From the NCBI GenBank assembly GCA_963664625.1, contig OY761541.1, forward strand, positions 3,286,001 to 3,350,000: a stretch of DNA of 64,000 nucleotides, given 5' to 3'. This document shows, one piece after another, positions 1 through 8,892 of this stretch (its first letter is position 1; each line of letters opens with the position of its first letter). Both the position numbers and the translations under genes were made by a program. This stretch comes from CBDCFV01 sp963664625 (GTDB lineage Bacteria > Chloroflexota > Dehalococcoidia > Lucifugimonadales > UBA3495). The notes below the pieces were generated by a model. It was not told the DNA's origin. It did no database searches and worked only from the letters and a program-made list of their open reading frames with translations.

Positions 1-349
1 CCGCTCCCAGGGCCTTGTGGATGTTGCCTTGCACCTCTCCCCAATAGGCGCCCAAGGGAGGGTTGTCAATGTCGTGGAGCACGATGAACCTGGGCTCGGG
101 CACCGAAACGATCAAGTCCCACCAGTCCTCACGGGAGACGTTCCTTCCCTCCGGCTGGTTGGCGCTGATGACGCCGGTGACGGCGTAGCCTACCACCGGC
201 GGGAGGTCATGGAAGACGGACTTTATCTCGGGCAGCATGAATCCCTGGTTCTTTGGCCTGACGTTAAACCCCTCTATGGCGTTGCAGATGCTGGGGCAGT
301 CGATACCGGCCAGGGCCTTGATGGTTTCGGGACTTACGGTCTTGTACAA
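1..349 (-). CDS. RraA-family protein, N-terminal part (runs off left edge)
   Basis: The reverse strand is open from a TTG at 349 to the window edge. The N-terminus has the core found in RraA/demethylmenaquinone-methyltransferase-like proteins: an ALAGIDCPSICNAIEGF segment followed by a VVGYAVTG strand. Members of this fold include the RNase E inhibitor RraA and 4-hydroxy-4-methyl-2-oxoglutarate aldolases, so the actual reaction cannot be told from this part alone. The TTG start is chosen because GGAGG (357-361) lies 7 bases upstream and no better codon is in frame. The C-terminal part, including the usual metal-binding residues, is outside the window. The family call is fairly secure; the substrate is unknown. 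Confidence 0.7.
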   Translation of the reverse strand, partial: MYKTVSPETIKALAGIDCPSICNAIEGFNVRPKNQGFMLPEIKSVFHDLPPVVGYAVTGVISANQPEGRNVSREDWWDLIVSVPEPRFIVLHDIDNPPLGAYWGEVQGNIHKALGA

Positions 350-808
350 AGATGCACCTCCAAGGGCGATGGGGGCAGGGACAAGCCCTGCCCCTACGCA
401 TAGTATCCCGCGTTGGCTTACTTGTCCACCGCTGGCCTGCTGGTGGCCTGCCTGCTCCTTTTGTCAGAATCAGAGCCTGCCCTCGGGTTGGGAGGGATAT
501 ACGCATTCGCGGATTCCCGCCTTCGCGGGAATGACGGTAAGGGGGATTTGCCGGATTAGAGGATTTTCAGGATAATGTCCGAACCACGGATTCGTCTGAT
601 TTACCTGATTTGTATGATTAAGCGGCCTGCGGTTCCCATGCGTGCTTGTTAAAGTGCGGGAGCAGTTGGGGACGTGCAGGTTGGGGCGCAGGCGTCCTGC
701 CCCGCTCTTGACTGGGACGGGGATGATGGCGGGCTGGAAGCCCGCGCTCCTAAATCATGGTAATCAGATGAATCACAAAAATCAGAGGTCAAAAGTTAGA
801 GGTGGGAA
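350..808. repeat. Intergenic region with dispersed palindromic repeats A, B, C, D
   Basis: No gene is seen. Type A (GGGGCAGGG/CCCTGCCCC dyad) lies at 372-397, type C (ATTCCCG/CGGGAAT around CCTTCG) at 511-537, a partial type B at about 541-575, and type D (GCGGGCT/AGCCCGC) at 725-750. All recur elsewhere in the window. Short frames here are translations of these repeats. Confidence 0.75.
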
Positions 809-3370
809 ATGGCTAGCACGAGCGTAAGTGGGGTAGCTTCGGTCAACCGGTTGGCTCTCTCGACCCAGCAGTTGGACAACACGCTGGTATTGCCGGACGA
901 TGAGAAACGCCGCATTGAGGACGTGGGGTTCCTGACGGCGATGACGCTCGTCATGCTGGGCAACTACGCTCAAACGGGGCACTTCGGCGGGCCACTGGCT
1001 TACACTCCCTACACTGTCACCACCCACCTGCTGGGGCCGGAACGGGGCGGCTTGAGGTTCGATTACCGGAGGGTCAAACATCCCTACGCCGACAAATTCA
1101 TGCTGGCCGGCGGACACAATGCCCCGGTCACCTACGCCCTATGGATGATCATGGGCGAGGCTTTGGCGAGGAGATACGCGAAGACCGGAGACAGCCGGTA
1201 CTACGTTGACCCCAAGCAGGGGATGATGTCCATCGACGCTCTCGGCTTCCGCAGGGGCATGGGGGCTTTGAAGACGCTGCTACAGGAAAACAATCTTGAA
1301 GACCATCCCCTGATGGCCCAAGCCAAAATAAGGGGGATCAGGGCCCTGGCGGGCCACTCCGAGTCCACCGACCTGACCAATGACGTGAACGGTGGACCGT
1401 CTGGCATTGGGATAGCTACGGCGGCGGGGAAGGCGGCCTTCTGGGACATGGTCGGCGCCCCCGATACGCTCAAGGTAATGGCGATAGAAGGGGAGTTCGC
1501 GCTGACTTCCGGCCATTCCCAGGAAATGAAGACCCAAGCGGTGGCGCAGCAGGTGGGCAAACGGTTGAGGCTGTTGCTTTCGTATAACAACGCCGGTATC
1601 GACGACGAACTGGTAGGCGGCGTGGTCGGGCCCCAATACGAGGATTACAGGCTGCAGGACCAATGGGCCTCCTATGGCTGGAACGTCCTGACTTTGGACA
1701 ATGGCAACGACTACGAGCAAGTGGCAGCGGTGCTCAAGGTGATGGAGGACTGGGACCCGTCCGACGGTCGGCCCATGATCGTGATAGGGCGCACCGTTAA
1801 GGGATGGTGGCCGGGCGCAGAGAATGGCAACGTGCCTGGCTACGGGGAGCAAATCGTCAGCCATCATAGCCATCCTTATGGGTTCGCAATGAACGGCGAC
1901 TACTTCCAAGCCTTGGCAGGCACTTTCGAGAGCCGGTTCGGCGTGGAGTTTCACGGCGTTCGGGATGGAGCGATTTCCGATAACCGCGAACGTCTGATCC
2001 AGTTCAAAGAGAACATCGACCTGGCGATGTCGGTCCTGGAGCAGGACGGGCTGGGCGACTGGCTGGCCGACAGGCTGGTGGAGATTGGCGATGCGGTGGT
2101 CGACAACATGTCGTTGCGGGTGAACCGGGACGTGGACCCGTTCCAGGACTCGCGGCTCCAAGTGAAAAACCTGCCCGCGGAACCCCAGTCGGTCACCGTG
2201 AGCAATCCCATCACCGGCGCCGAAAAGGAAGTTTCCATAAAGTTGTTCGAGGAGCCGGGACAACGGCGGGGCAGCAGGCGGGCGATATCCGAGATTTTCA
2301 AGTGGATGAACTACGTTACGGAGAACCGCCTCGTTACTTTGGCCGCCGACCTGTACGACTCCATCAACATCGAGAATGCGTCGTTCTGGGGGCATTACGA
2401 CCCGGTGGAGAACCCGGTGGGGACGCGGTTGAAGGCGGGGATTCAGGAGGCGGGGAACGCCTCCACGGCGATAGGACTGGTGGGGCAGAGTATTTCACTC
2501 GATCCAAAGAAGCACGTAGGGGTGTGGGCCGTGAGCGGGTCCTACGGCGCTTTTACGCCGTTGATGTACCTGCCGGCGAGGGTGTGGAGCCAGCAGAACC
2601 AGGACAGCCCGTTCAGGGTGGGCGTGTTGAACATTCTGGCCGGGCATTCGGGGCCGGAGACGGCGGCGGACGCCCGGACCCACTTCGGCATTTTCGCGCC
2701 CCAGGTGTGGAAATTGTTCCCAAGGGACCAAGTAATCAACCTGAGCTTCTGGGACTACAACGACGTGGCCTCGGGCTACTTCGCCGCGGCGGAGATCGCG
2801 GCCCGTGACCCCAAGGTGGGGGTGATCGTTCTGGAAGTGGCCAGGCCGGACTTCCCGGTGGCGGACCGCAGCAGCTTCGCCGATTCCGACCCCAAAGCGG
2901 CGGCCAAGGGGATGTACGTGATAAGAGACTTCGACCCCGGCAGGCCCAAGCAGGGCTACGTCATAGTGCAGGGATCGTCTTCCACGGTCAATCTCGTCAG
3001 TGTCCTGCCTCGTTTGGAGGAGGAAGGCGTCAACGTCAAGGTTGTTTCAGCCATCAGCCAGGAGCTTTTCCGGCGCCAGCCCGAAGAATATCGGCGCTCG
3101 GTGTTTCCGCCGGAAGCGGTCTACGACCTGATGGTCGTCAGCACGGGGACGCGGCGGGTATGGCCGTTGGAGAACGCGGGGCCGTTGACCGACGAATATT
3201 CGTTGATATCGGACTGGCATGACGAGTGGCTGACCGGCGGCACCGAAGCGGACGTGATTGCGGAAGCCCACTTGGACCCGGAGTCCATTTTCCAAGGCAT
3301 CAAACGGTTCGGGCTTGAGCATGATGCCAGGATAAGCCGTCAAGGAGATTTGATCGCCAGCCTTCGATGA
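809..3370 (+). CDS. AceE/transketolase-like thiamine-diphosphate enzyme, 853 aa
   Basis: This large cytoplasmic protein has the layout of the homodimeric pyruvate dehydrogenase E1/transketolase superfamily: an N-terminal ThDP-binding half, a central pyrimidine-binding half (SGSYGAFTPLMYLPAR region) and a C-terminal transketolase-like domain (RRVWPLENAGPLTDEYS region). The ThDP motif is atypical: the usual GDG is replaced by an EGE (IEGEFAL) and the distal NN is present in SYNNAGIDD. Length (853) is close to AceE (about 890). No lipoyl transferase (E2) or E3 gene is nearby, so a classical pyruvate dehydrogenase complex is not supported here, and a ketose or 2-oxo acid donor reaction is possible. 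The ATG at 809 follows a GAGGTGGG site and is the first good start. Substrate unknown. Confidence 0.75.
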   Translation: MASTSVSGVASVNRLALSTQQLDNTLVLPDDEKRRIEDVGFLTAMTLVMLGNYAQTGHFGGPLAYTPYTVTTHLLGPERGGLRFDYRRVKHPYADKFMLAGGHNAPVTYALWMIMGEALARRYAKTGDSRYYVDPKQGMMSIDALGFRRGMGALKTLLQENNLEDHPLMAQAKIRGIRALAGHSESTDLTNDVNGGPSGIGIATAAGKAAFWDMVGAPDTLKVMAIEGEFALTSGHSQEMKTQAVAQQVGKRLRLLLSYNNAGIDDELVGGVVGPQYEDYRLQDQWASYGWNVLTLDNGNDYEQVAAVLKVMEDWDPSDGRPMIVIGRTVKGWWPGAENGNVPGYGEQIVSHHSHPYGFAMNGDYFQALAGTFESRFGVEFHGVRDGAISDNRERLIQFKENIDLAMSVLEQDGLGDWLADRLVEIGDAVVDNMSLRVNRDVDPFQDSRLQVKNLPAEPQSVTVSNPITGAEKEVSIKLFEEPGQRRGSRRAISEIFKWMNYVTENRLVTLAADLYDSINIENASFWGHYDPVENPVGTRLKAGIQEAGNASTAIGLVGQSISLDPKKHVGVWAVSGSYGAFTPLMYLPARVWSQQNQDSPFRVGVLNILAGHSGPETAADARTHFGIFAPQVWKLFPRDQVINLSFWDYNDVASGYFAAAEIAARDPKVGVIVLEVARPDFPVADRSSFADSDPKAAAKGMYVIRDFDPGRPKQGYVIVQGSSSTVNLVSVLPRLEEEGVNVKVVSAISQELFRRQPEEYRRSVFPPEAVYDLMVVSTGTRRVWPLENAGPLTDEYSLISDWHDEWLTGGTEADVIAEAHLDPESIFQGIKRFGLEHDARISRQGDLIASLR

Positions 3371-3685
3371 AGGTCTGCCCTCTACTGTCATTCCCGCGAA
3401 GCCTGCCCCTGTGGATTCCCGCCTTCGCGGGAAAGACGGGGGAAGGGGGATAGAGGCCGTTAAACGGCTGAATGCAGGGCAGCCGGCCTTTTTGAGACGT
3501 GGGCGGCGGTCCTGAACATACCCCGCTGCATCCGTCCTTTACTTGGGGCAGGTCGATCAGGCCTGCCCTGCTTTGGGTGGATTGGCGTCCAGTGGCTGCG
3601 CCCTCTCCGCCGCCGCCAGATAGGGGAGCCGGGGAAATAGCGCGACCATGTTGGAGAGTCTCACGCAAGCCTTGGCGCCCGCGTT
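3371..3685. repeat. Intergenic region with type C palindrome
   Basis: A type C palindrome lies at 3413-3440 (GGATTCCCG...CGGGAAAGACGGG). A half-copy of the same element at 3389-3400 is cut by a GCCTGCCCC fragment. No coding potential or clear promoter is seen in the rest. Confidence 0.6.
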
Positions 3686-4999
3686 ATGACATACACCACA
3701 TACGCCGGTTTGGCGGCGCTGGCTGCCGGCCTCCTTCTCATGTCTCCCGGGATTTTGACTATGGCCAGGGAAGGGATGAGAGGGCGGCAGATCACTACAT
3801 TCGCTGCGCTGCGTTATCGCAACTTTCGCTGGTTCTGGATTAACGGCATCGCCCAAGCCATGGCCCAAGGGATGCAGTTCTTGGTCTTAGGTTGGCTGAT
3901 CCTGGAGATCACCGACTCCGCCTACCAACTGGGAATGGTCATTTTTGCTTATGGCATGACCAACATCGCGTTTTCCATGCTGGGCGGAATCATGGCCGAC
4001 CGGATAGACCGGTTGAAGCTGTTGATCCTTACGAGGTTGGCGGTAACCACGCCCATCCTGGTATTGGCCGTTCTTACGGTGACCGACCAAGTGGAAGTCT
4101 GGCACCTCTACACCATCGCGCTTATTCTGGGAACGGTCCAAGCCCTCAACCAACCGGTCCGCATCGCGTTCGTTGCCGATTTGGTAGAGCGGAGAGACAT
4201 GATGAACGCCGTCTCGCTCCATACCTTGGTCAACCAGACGGGGCAGATCCTGGGGCCGGCCATTGGCGGGGGGTTCATAGAGTTGGCCGGGTTGGGCGCG
4301 ACGCTTTTCCTTGACGCCGGTCTCTACTTGTTTGGTGTCTTTTTCCTGTTGTTGATCAGGGGCTTGGAACCTCAACCACCCTCGGGGGGCACGACGGTGC
4401 TCAGCGACTTGGTGACGGGCTTCAAGTTCATCATGTCCACCCCGGTGCTGTATACGGTTATCGGCATCGCCATATCATTCGCTTTCTTCGGGGTTTCTCA
4501 CCGCCAAGTTATGCCCGCTATTATGAAAGAGGCATTGGACGTGGGCGCCGGCGGGACAGGGTTGATGTTGTTGTCGTCCGGGGTAGGCTCCATAGTCGGA
4601 AGCCTTATCCTGGCATCGTTGGGCGAGTTCCAGCACAAAGCGAAGTTGTTATTGGCGTCTATAACATTGTTCTGTGTTCTGTTAGTGTTGTGGGGGGCGA
4701 CTCCGTGGTACTGGGTGTCGTGGACGATCTTCTTCTTCGTAGGCATGGCGAGCTTCGGACTGTTCTGGCCGCTGGCTACAACTTTGGTCCAACTCAACAC
4801 TCCCGCTGAACTCAGGGGCCGGGTGTTGAGTTACTTGCAACTGGCCCCGGCGGTGCACCACTTGGGCGCCTTACCCTTGGCCGCCGCAGCAGGAACGCTG
4901 GGATGGGCCGCCTCTATAGCAGCGGGAGCCGCCATGTGTTTCGGCGTCAGCCTGTGGTTGGGGGTGTTGCGGCCTCCGTTGCGCCGGTTGGCGGCGTAG
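3686..4999 (+). CDS. MFS transporter, EntS/MFS_3-like, 437 aa
   Basis: An integral membrane protein with about 12 hydrophobic segments and the MFS_3-type opening FAALRYRNFRWFWING, a GGIMADRIDR loop after TM2 (the conserved MFS A-motif region), and a Pro/Thr-rich middle loop. Relatives are drug or siderophore exporters related to EntS, so efflux is likely but the substrate cannot be read from sequence. Start is uncertain: the reported ATG has no visible Shine-Dalgarno, and an ATG at 3761 (MAREGMRGRQ) would give a more family-like N-terminus without the extra hydrophobic stretch at residues 7-24. It stands alone, 115 bases before the VOC gene on the same strand. Confidence 0.8.
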   Translation: MTYTTYAGLAALAAGLLLMSPGILTMAREGMRGRQITTFAALRYRNFRWFWINGIAQAMAQGMQFLVLGWLILEITDSAYQLGMVIFAYGMTNIAFSMLGGIMADRIDRLKLLILTRLAVTTPILVLAVLTVTDQVEVWHLYTIALILGTVQALNQPVRIAFVADLVERRDMMNAVSLHTLVNQTGQILGPAIGGGFIELAGLGATLFLDAGLYLFGVFFLLLIRGLEPQPPSGGTTVLSDLVTGFKFIMSTPVLYTVIGIAISFAFFGVSHRQVMPAIMKEALDVGAGGTGLMLLSSGVGSIVGSLILASLGEFQHKAKLLLASITLFCVLLVLWGATPWYWVSWTIFFFVGMASFGLFWPLATTLVQLNTPAELRGRVLSYLQLAPAVHHLGALPLAAAAGTLGWAASIAAGAAMCFGVSLWLGVLRPPLRRLAA

Positions 5000-5114
5000 G
5001 GAGCGGGCGTGGATAGTGGACTATGTTGTACACTTCGCAGGGGTGCAATCAACTCTGCCCCTTCTCGTCTTGCCCGCGCAGGTGGGTATCCCTGGGGCAG
5101 GCATTGGAGAGAGT

Positions 5115-5933
5115 ATGTTCCAGAGAATACAACATATCGGTTACTTGACCGCAGACCTCGACAGTGCAGTGGACTGGTTCATCCGTTCATTCGGGGCGGT
5201 CAATAGCGGCGGCGGTCCCATATCCGAAAGCTACGCCGTGCCCAGCGGCGGCCGGAATGCCTACGTGCGGTTCGGGCAGGTGGAGGCGGAGATCATCGAA
5301 CCGTCGGACAAGAACGGATTGACCGGCGGCGCGTTGACCATGCACCACGTCGGCTACGTGGTGGCGGACATTGACGGGATGAAAGGGGTGTTGGCGGACA
5401 AGGGTTTCAAGTTCGCATCGGGTGGGCTCTTCACCAACGTTTTGGGCCAGCAGGTGCTCTACTTTGACGCCTCAACCACCAACGGAGTGAAGGTGCACCT
5501 GACCCAACTACCCGCTGATGCAGGACCGCAAGGGGGTGTGGACAGCCTCCAGGTGGAGCGCATCGTTCACGCCGGGTACCGGGTTCGGGACCTGGAGTCG
5601 GCGGTCGCGTGGTACGTGGACAACCTGGAAGGCGAGCACATCGGAGGAGGACGCGGCCGTGCGGGAGAGATTGCGTTCGTGAACTTTGGACAGGTGCAGG
5701 TCGAGTTAATCAGGCCGGACGACCCCGGAGGCGTGCCTGCCGCTGGACACGTTATGGACCATGTGGGTTATGCCGTCGGGGACATACAGGCGTGTATCGG
5801 TGTTTGCCAAGCCAGGGGCCTGAAATTCGCGGCGGAGGCACCCAATACAAATCCGGTCCGCCAGCAGGTTCTGTACTTCGACACCGACACCACCATGACT
5901 TCCAGGATGCACCTGACGCGCTTGCCCGATTGA
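5115..5933 (+). CDS. Two-domain VOC (glyoxalase/dioxygenase-fold) protein, 272 aa
   Basis: Two tandem VOC modules are visible. The first begins RIQHIGYLTADLDSAVDWF and carries EAEIIEP, MHHVGYVV and QVLYFD strands. The second begins ERIVHAGYRVRDLESAVAWY with QVELIRP and MDHVGYAV. The His in HIGY/HHVGY and Glu in AEIIEP/VELIRP occupy positions used for metal binding in glyoxalase I and methylmalonyl-CoA epimerase. The second domain's first metal position is shifted to HAGY. ATG 5115 is chosen over the longer frame from 5016 because GGAGAGAGT lies just upstream and the domain begins at once. It is followed after 14 bases by a solute-binding lipoprotein gene, possibly co-transcribed. Substrate unknown. 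Confidence 0.8.
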   Translation: MFQRIQHIGYLTADLDSAVDWFIRSFGAVNSGGGPISESYAVPSGGRNAYVRFGQVEAEIIEPSDKNGLTGGALTMHHVGYVVADIDGMKGVLADKGFKFASGGLFTNVLGQQVLYFDASTTNGVKVHLTQLPADAGPQGGVDSLQVERIVHAGYRVRDLESAVAWYVDNLEGEHIGGGRGRAGEIAFVNFGQVQVELIRPDDPGGVPAAGHVMDHVGYAVGDIQACIGVCQARGLKFAAEAPNTNPVRQQVLYFDTDTTMTSRMHLTRLPD

Positions 5934-5947
5934 CCCTCTGTTAAATT

Positions 5948-7003
5948 ATGACCTCAACGATTAGATCGACTCCGGTCACTTTTGCCAGAGCAGCCATGCT
6001 CGTGATCGGGTTATTTCTTCTTGCTGCCTGTTCTTCCGGCGTTGATTCGCCCAAGGCGTGTGCGGATGAAGGCCGGGTCCTCAATTTTGGGTTCTTCGCT
6101 TTTTTTCCGCCCGTCAGTTACAGCGCCGACGAAGATCCAGCCTCCGCGGGATTTAACACTCATTCAGGTTATGAAGCAGACTTGTTGACTGCTCTCGAAG
6201 CAATGGAGGACACCGGTCTCTCTTTTCACCGGAGGGGTATCGCTCCCTGGCCCGGCATTTGGCTTCGGTCGGCCGACCTTGAATACGATATTGTAGGGGG
6301 CGGAATCACCAGTCTTGACTCCAGGACCCGAAACGACGCGGGCGAGACCGTGGTCACTTTTACTTCAGGTCATATCACCTTCCGTCAATCGCTTCTGGTG
6401 CGGATGGAGGATGCCGAGCGCCTCGCCAGCCATGACGACCTGACTCAGGACGTGCTGGTAGCCGTTGTCGCCGGTACGACGGGAGAGTCCCGCCTGCTGG
6501 AATTGACGGGCTTGACCAGCTCCGATGGAGTCTTGGTCGCCGGGGCCAGAGTGGAAACGCCGCAGGGCATAGTAGTAGCCGACGGCAGTGCGGACTACGT
6601 TGTCACGGCCGCCGGCGAATCTCCGAACCTGGAAGGTAGAACCCGCCTGCATCCACCTGTAGAGTCAATGCCCCAAGTGGTCTACTTGGGAGACGAAGCC
6701 GGTGACGTGGAAATCCTCGAGGCCCTCAATGCCGGCAAGGTGGATGCATTTGCTAGAGGAGAAATCGGCAACCTGGACGCCTCTCGTGTCTACGGCGGCG
6801 GTTCCTTCGTGGTGACTGCCTTGGATACGGAGGTGGAACACGGCGCTTTTACCCTTGCATTGAAGGATGAGGAATTGGCTTCGTGCATTGATGAGAGGCT
6901 CAGATGGCTGACCGATGATCTGCGCATTGTCTATCCACAATGGCGAGATGATCCTTCGGTTTTCATGCGCCGTGCCGAGATGTGGAACGACCGAGCGCGA
7001 TGA
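5948..7003 (+). CDS. Extracellular solute-binding lipoprotein, family 3-like, 351 aa
   Basis: A signal peptide ends in a lipobox (LLLAAC, Cys about residue 28), so the mature protein should be a lipid-anchored periplasmic or extracytoplasmic binder. The mature part has the family-3 (amino-acid-type) pattern: NFGFFAFFPPVSY near the start, GYEADLLTALEAM, then a DIVGGGITSLDSRT segment matching the usual D-x-I-x-x-G-x-T/S-x-T-x-x-R ligand loop. No permease or ATPase gene is adjacent, so it is an orphan binder. The ATG has no Shine-Dalgarno; a TTAAAT box lies directly before it. Ligand not predictable. Confidence 0.75.
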   Translation: MTSTIRSTPVTFARAAMLVIGLFLLAACSSGVDSPKACADEGRVLNFGFFAFFPPVSYSADEDPASAGFNTHSGYEADLLTALEAMEDTGLSFHRRGIAPWPGIWLRSADLEYDIVGGGITSLDSRTRNDAGETVVTFTSGHITFRQSLLVRMEDAERLASHDDLTQDVLVAVVAGTTGESRLLELTGLTSSDGVLVAGARVETPQGIVVADGSADYVVTAAGESPNLEGRTRLHPPVESMPQVVYLGDEAGDVEILEALNAGKVDAFARGEIGNLDASRVYGGGSFVVTALDTEVEHGAFTLALKDEELASCIDERLRWLTDDLRIVYPQWRDDPSVFMRRAEMWNDRAR

Positions 7004-7195
7004 TTCAAGTTCGTCTATAATCTGGGCAAGCTGATCACATAACTCAACCATGCCCCTGGCGGGTTTCCCGCAGCCTGCCCCAGTGGCCTGCCCCCGGTGG
7101 GTTTCCCGCCTTCGCGGGAAAGACGGGAAGGGGGCGCGGGAAAAGCCTGCCCCCGTGGAGACGGGGGATGGGAAAGGGGGCTGCGAGGGACAGAC
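7004..7195. repeat. Intergenic region with type C palindromes
   Basis: About 7098-7127 is a type C element (GTTTCCCG/CGGGAAA arms around CCTTCG). Partial arms and a GCCTGCCCC motif flank it at 7066-7096 and 7140-7170. No promoter stands out. Confidence 0.6.
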
Positions 7196-8830
7196 ATGGC
7201 AGATGCTTTACAACCGGCCTCGGCGCCAAGCGTCCAGGCGAGCGATGCAATAGAACAGTATGACGTCATCATTATCGGCGCGGGAGTGACCGGGCTGTAT
7301 GCCTTGTACCGGCTGCGGCAGCTTGGCTTTACGGCCCGTTCTTTCGAGGACGGAGGCGGCGTTGGGGGGACATGGTATTGGAACCGTTATCCGGGCGCGC
7401 GATTCGACTCAGAGAGCTATACCTACGGCTACTCCTTCTCGGAGGAGTTGTTGCAGGAATGGGACTGGAAAGAGTTGTATTCCGGCCAGCCGGAGAATGA
7501 ACGCTACCTGAACTACGTGGCGGACAAGTTCGATCTTCGCCGGGACATCCAGTTGAACTCCCGCATCGTCTCTGCTGTCTTCAATGAAAGCGAGAACCGC
7601 TGGCTCATCACCACCCATGACGGCCGTCAAGCCAAGGGGCAGTTCCTGATGACCGCGGTCGGCGTTTTGTCGGCCCACTATGTTCCTGAATTTGAAGGGC
7701 TTGATAGCTATAAAGGAACTTGGTGTCATCCCGCCAGGTGGCCCAAGGAGGGGATGGACTTGGCCGGCAAGCGGGTGGGGGTTGTCGGGACGGGAGCTAC
7801 CGCCGTCCAACTGATTACGGAGATCGCCAAGGAAGTGGGCCATCTGACGGTCTTCCAGCGGACGGCGAATTTCTGTGCGCCGTTGCGAAACCGTGAGATA
7901 GACGACGAGATGCAACAGGAGATCAAGGCCAACTACCCGGATATCTTCAGGAGATGCATGGAGACTCCGGGGTCGTTCATGCACCAGTTCGATACCAGGT
8001 CGGCCTTGGAGGTGTCGCCGGAAGAGCGGATGGAGCAATACGAGAAGTTGTGGGCCGAGCCGGGGTTCAAGAAATGGCTTTCCAACTTCTACGATGTCAT
8101 GATGCCCGGGGAGGCCAACGAGGATTACGCCGAATTTGTGAGGAACAAGATTCGTGAGCGGGTCCACGATCCTGAGGTTGCCGAGATGCTGGTGCCCAAG
8201 GACCACATGTTCGGCTCCAAGAGGCTGCCCTGCGAGAGCGGGTACTACGAGGTATACAACCAGGAGAACGTATTGCTGGTGGACGTGCGCAAGGCCCCTA
8301 TCGAGCGCATAACCCCCAACGGACTCAAGACGACTGAAGCTGAATACGATCTGGACGTCATCATCTTCGCCACCGGGTACGACGCGGTGACGGGTTCGCT
8401 GACCCGTATCGACATCCGGGGCGAAGGAGGACTGTCGTTAAAGGAAAAGTTCGCCGGGGGGCCGCGCACCTATATGGGCATCCAGAGCGTCAGCTTCCCG
8501 AATCTATTCACCATCAACGCCGCCTCGGTGGGCAACTTCGTCAGGGCCGCCGAGCCGTTGGTGGAATGGGTGACGGACTGCATACGCCATGTGCGCGACA
8601 GTGGATACACGCGCATCGTACCTACCCTCGAGGCGGAAGAAGAGTGGGTGCGCCACGTTAACGAGGAGGGTGCCAAAATCCTGCGGAGCAAGGCCGACTC
8701 GTGGTTCGTTGGGGCCAACATCCCCGGGAAAGCCCGCGCCCTGCTTACCGCGCCGGACAGCGCGCCGGCAATGCGGGCCAAGCGCGCCGAAGTGAAGGCC
8801 AACGGGTACGAGGGGTTTGCCCTGAAGTAG
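7196..8830 (+). CDS. Flavin-dependent Baeyer-Villiger-type monooxygenase, 544 aa
   Basis: A class B flavoprotein monooxygenase using FAD and NADPH to insert one oxygen, typically into ketones or aldehydes. The N-terminal Rossmann motif is IIIGAGVTGLYALYRL. GGVGGTWYWNRYPGARFD matches the BVMO/steroid monooxygenase signature. The BVMO fingerprint region is FEGLDSYKGTWCHPARWP, and the second (NADPH) Rossmann motif is VGVVGTGATAVQ. Length is typical of cyclohexanone- or phenylacetone-monooxygenase relatives (about 540). The longer frame from 7097 is rejected because its first 33 residues are translated repeat DNA; ATG 7196 has GAGGGA upstream. An alpha/beta hydrolase follows after 62 bases, a natural partner for hydrolysing an ester product. 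Substrate unknown. Confidence 0.9.
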   Translation: MADALQPASAPSVQASDAIEQYDVIIIGAGVTGLYALYRLRQLGFTARSFEDGGGVGGTWYWNRYPGARFDSESYTYGYSFSEELLQEWDWKELYSGQPENERYLNYVADKFDLRRDIQLNSRIVSAVFNESENRWLITTHDGRQAKGQFLMTAVGVLSAHYVPEFEGLDSYKGTWCHPARWPKEGMDLAGKRVGVVGTGATAVQLITEIAKEVGHLTVFQRTANFCAPLRNREIDDEMQQEIKANYPDIFRRCMETPGSFMHQFDTRSALEVSPEERMEQYEKLWAEPGFKKWLSNFYDVMMPGEANEDYAEFVRNKIRERVHDPEVAEMLVPKDHMFGSKRLPCESGYYEVYNQENVLLVDVRKAPIERITPNGLKTTEAEYDLDVIIFATGYDAVTGSLTRIDIRGEGGLSLKEKFAGGPRTYMGIQSVSFPNLFTINAASVGNFVRAAEPLVEWVTDCIRHVRDSGYTRIVPTLEAEEEWVRHVNEEGAKILRSKADSWFVGANIPGKARALLTAPDSAPAMRAKRAEVKANGYEGFALK

Positions 8831-8892
8831 GCGCCTATACCGTGTGGCCAGTGGCCGGTCACCAGTCACTGGTATTACCGGAAGAGGATGGA

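Noticed and set aside
7097..7195. N-terminal extension of the monooxygenase
   Set aside because: These 33 codons are translated palindromic repeat. The Shine-Dalgarno and family start are at 7196.
8701..8892. N-terminal extension of the alpha/beta hydrolase
   Set aside because: It overlaps the monooxygenase gene and lacks family homology; ATG 8893 has a ribosome site.
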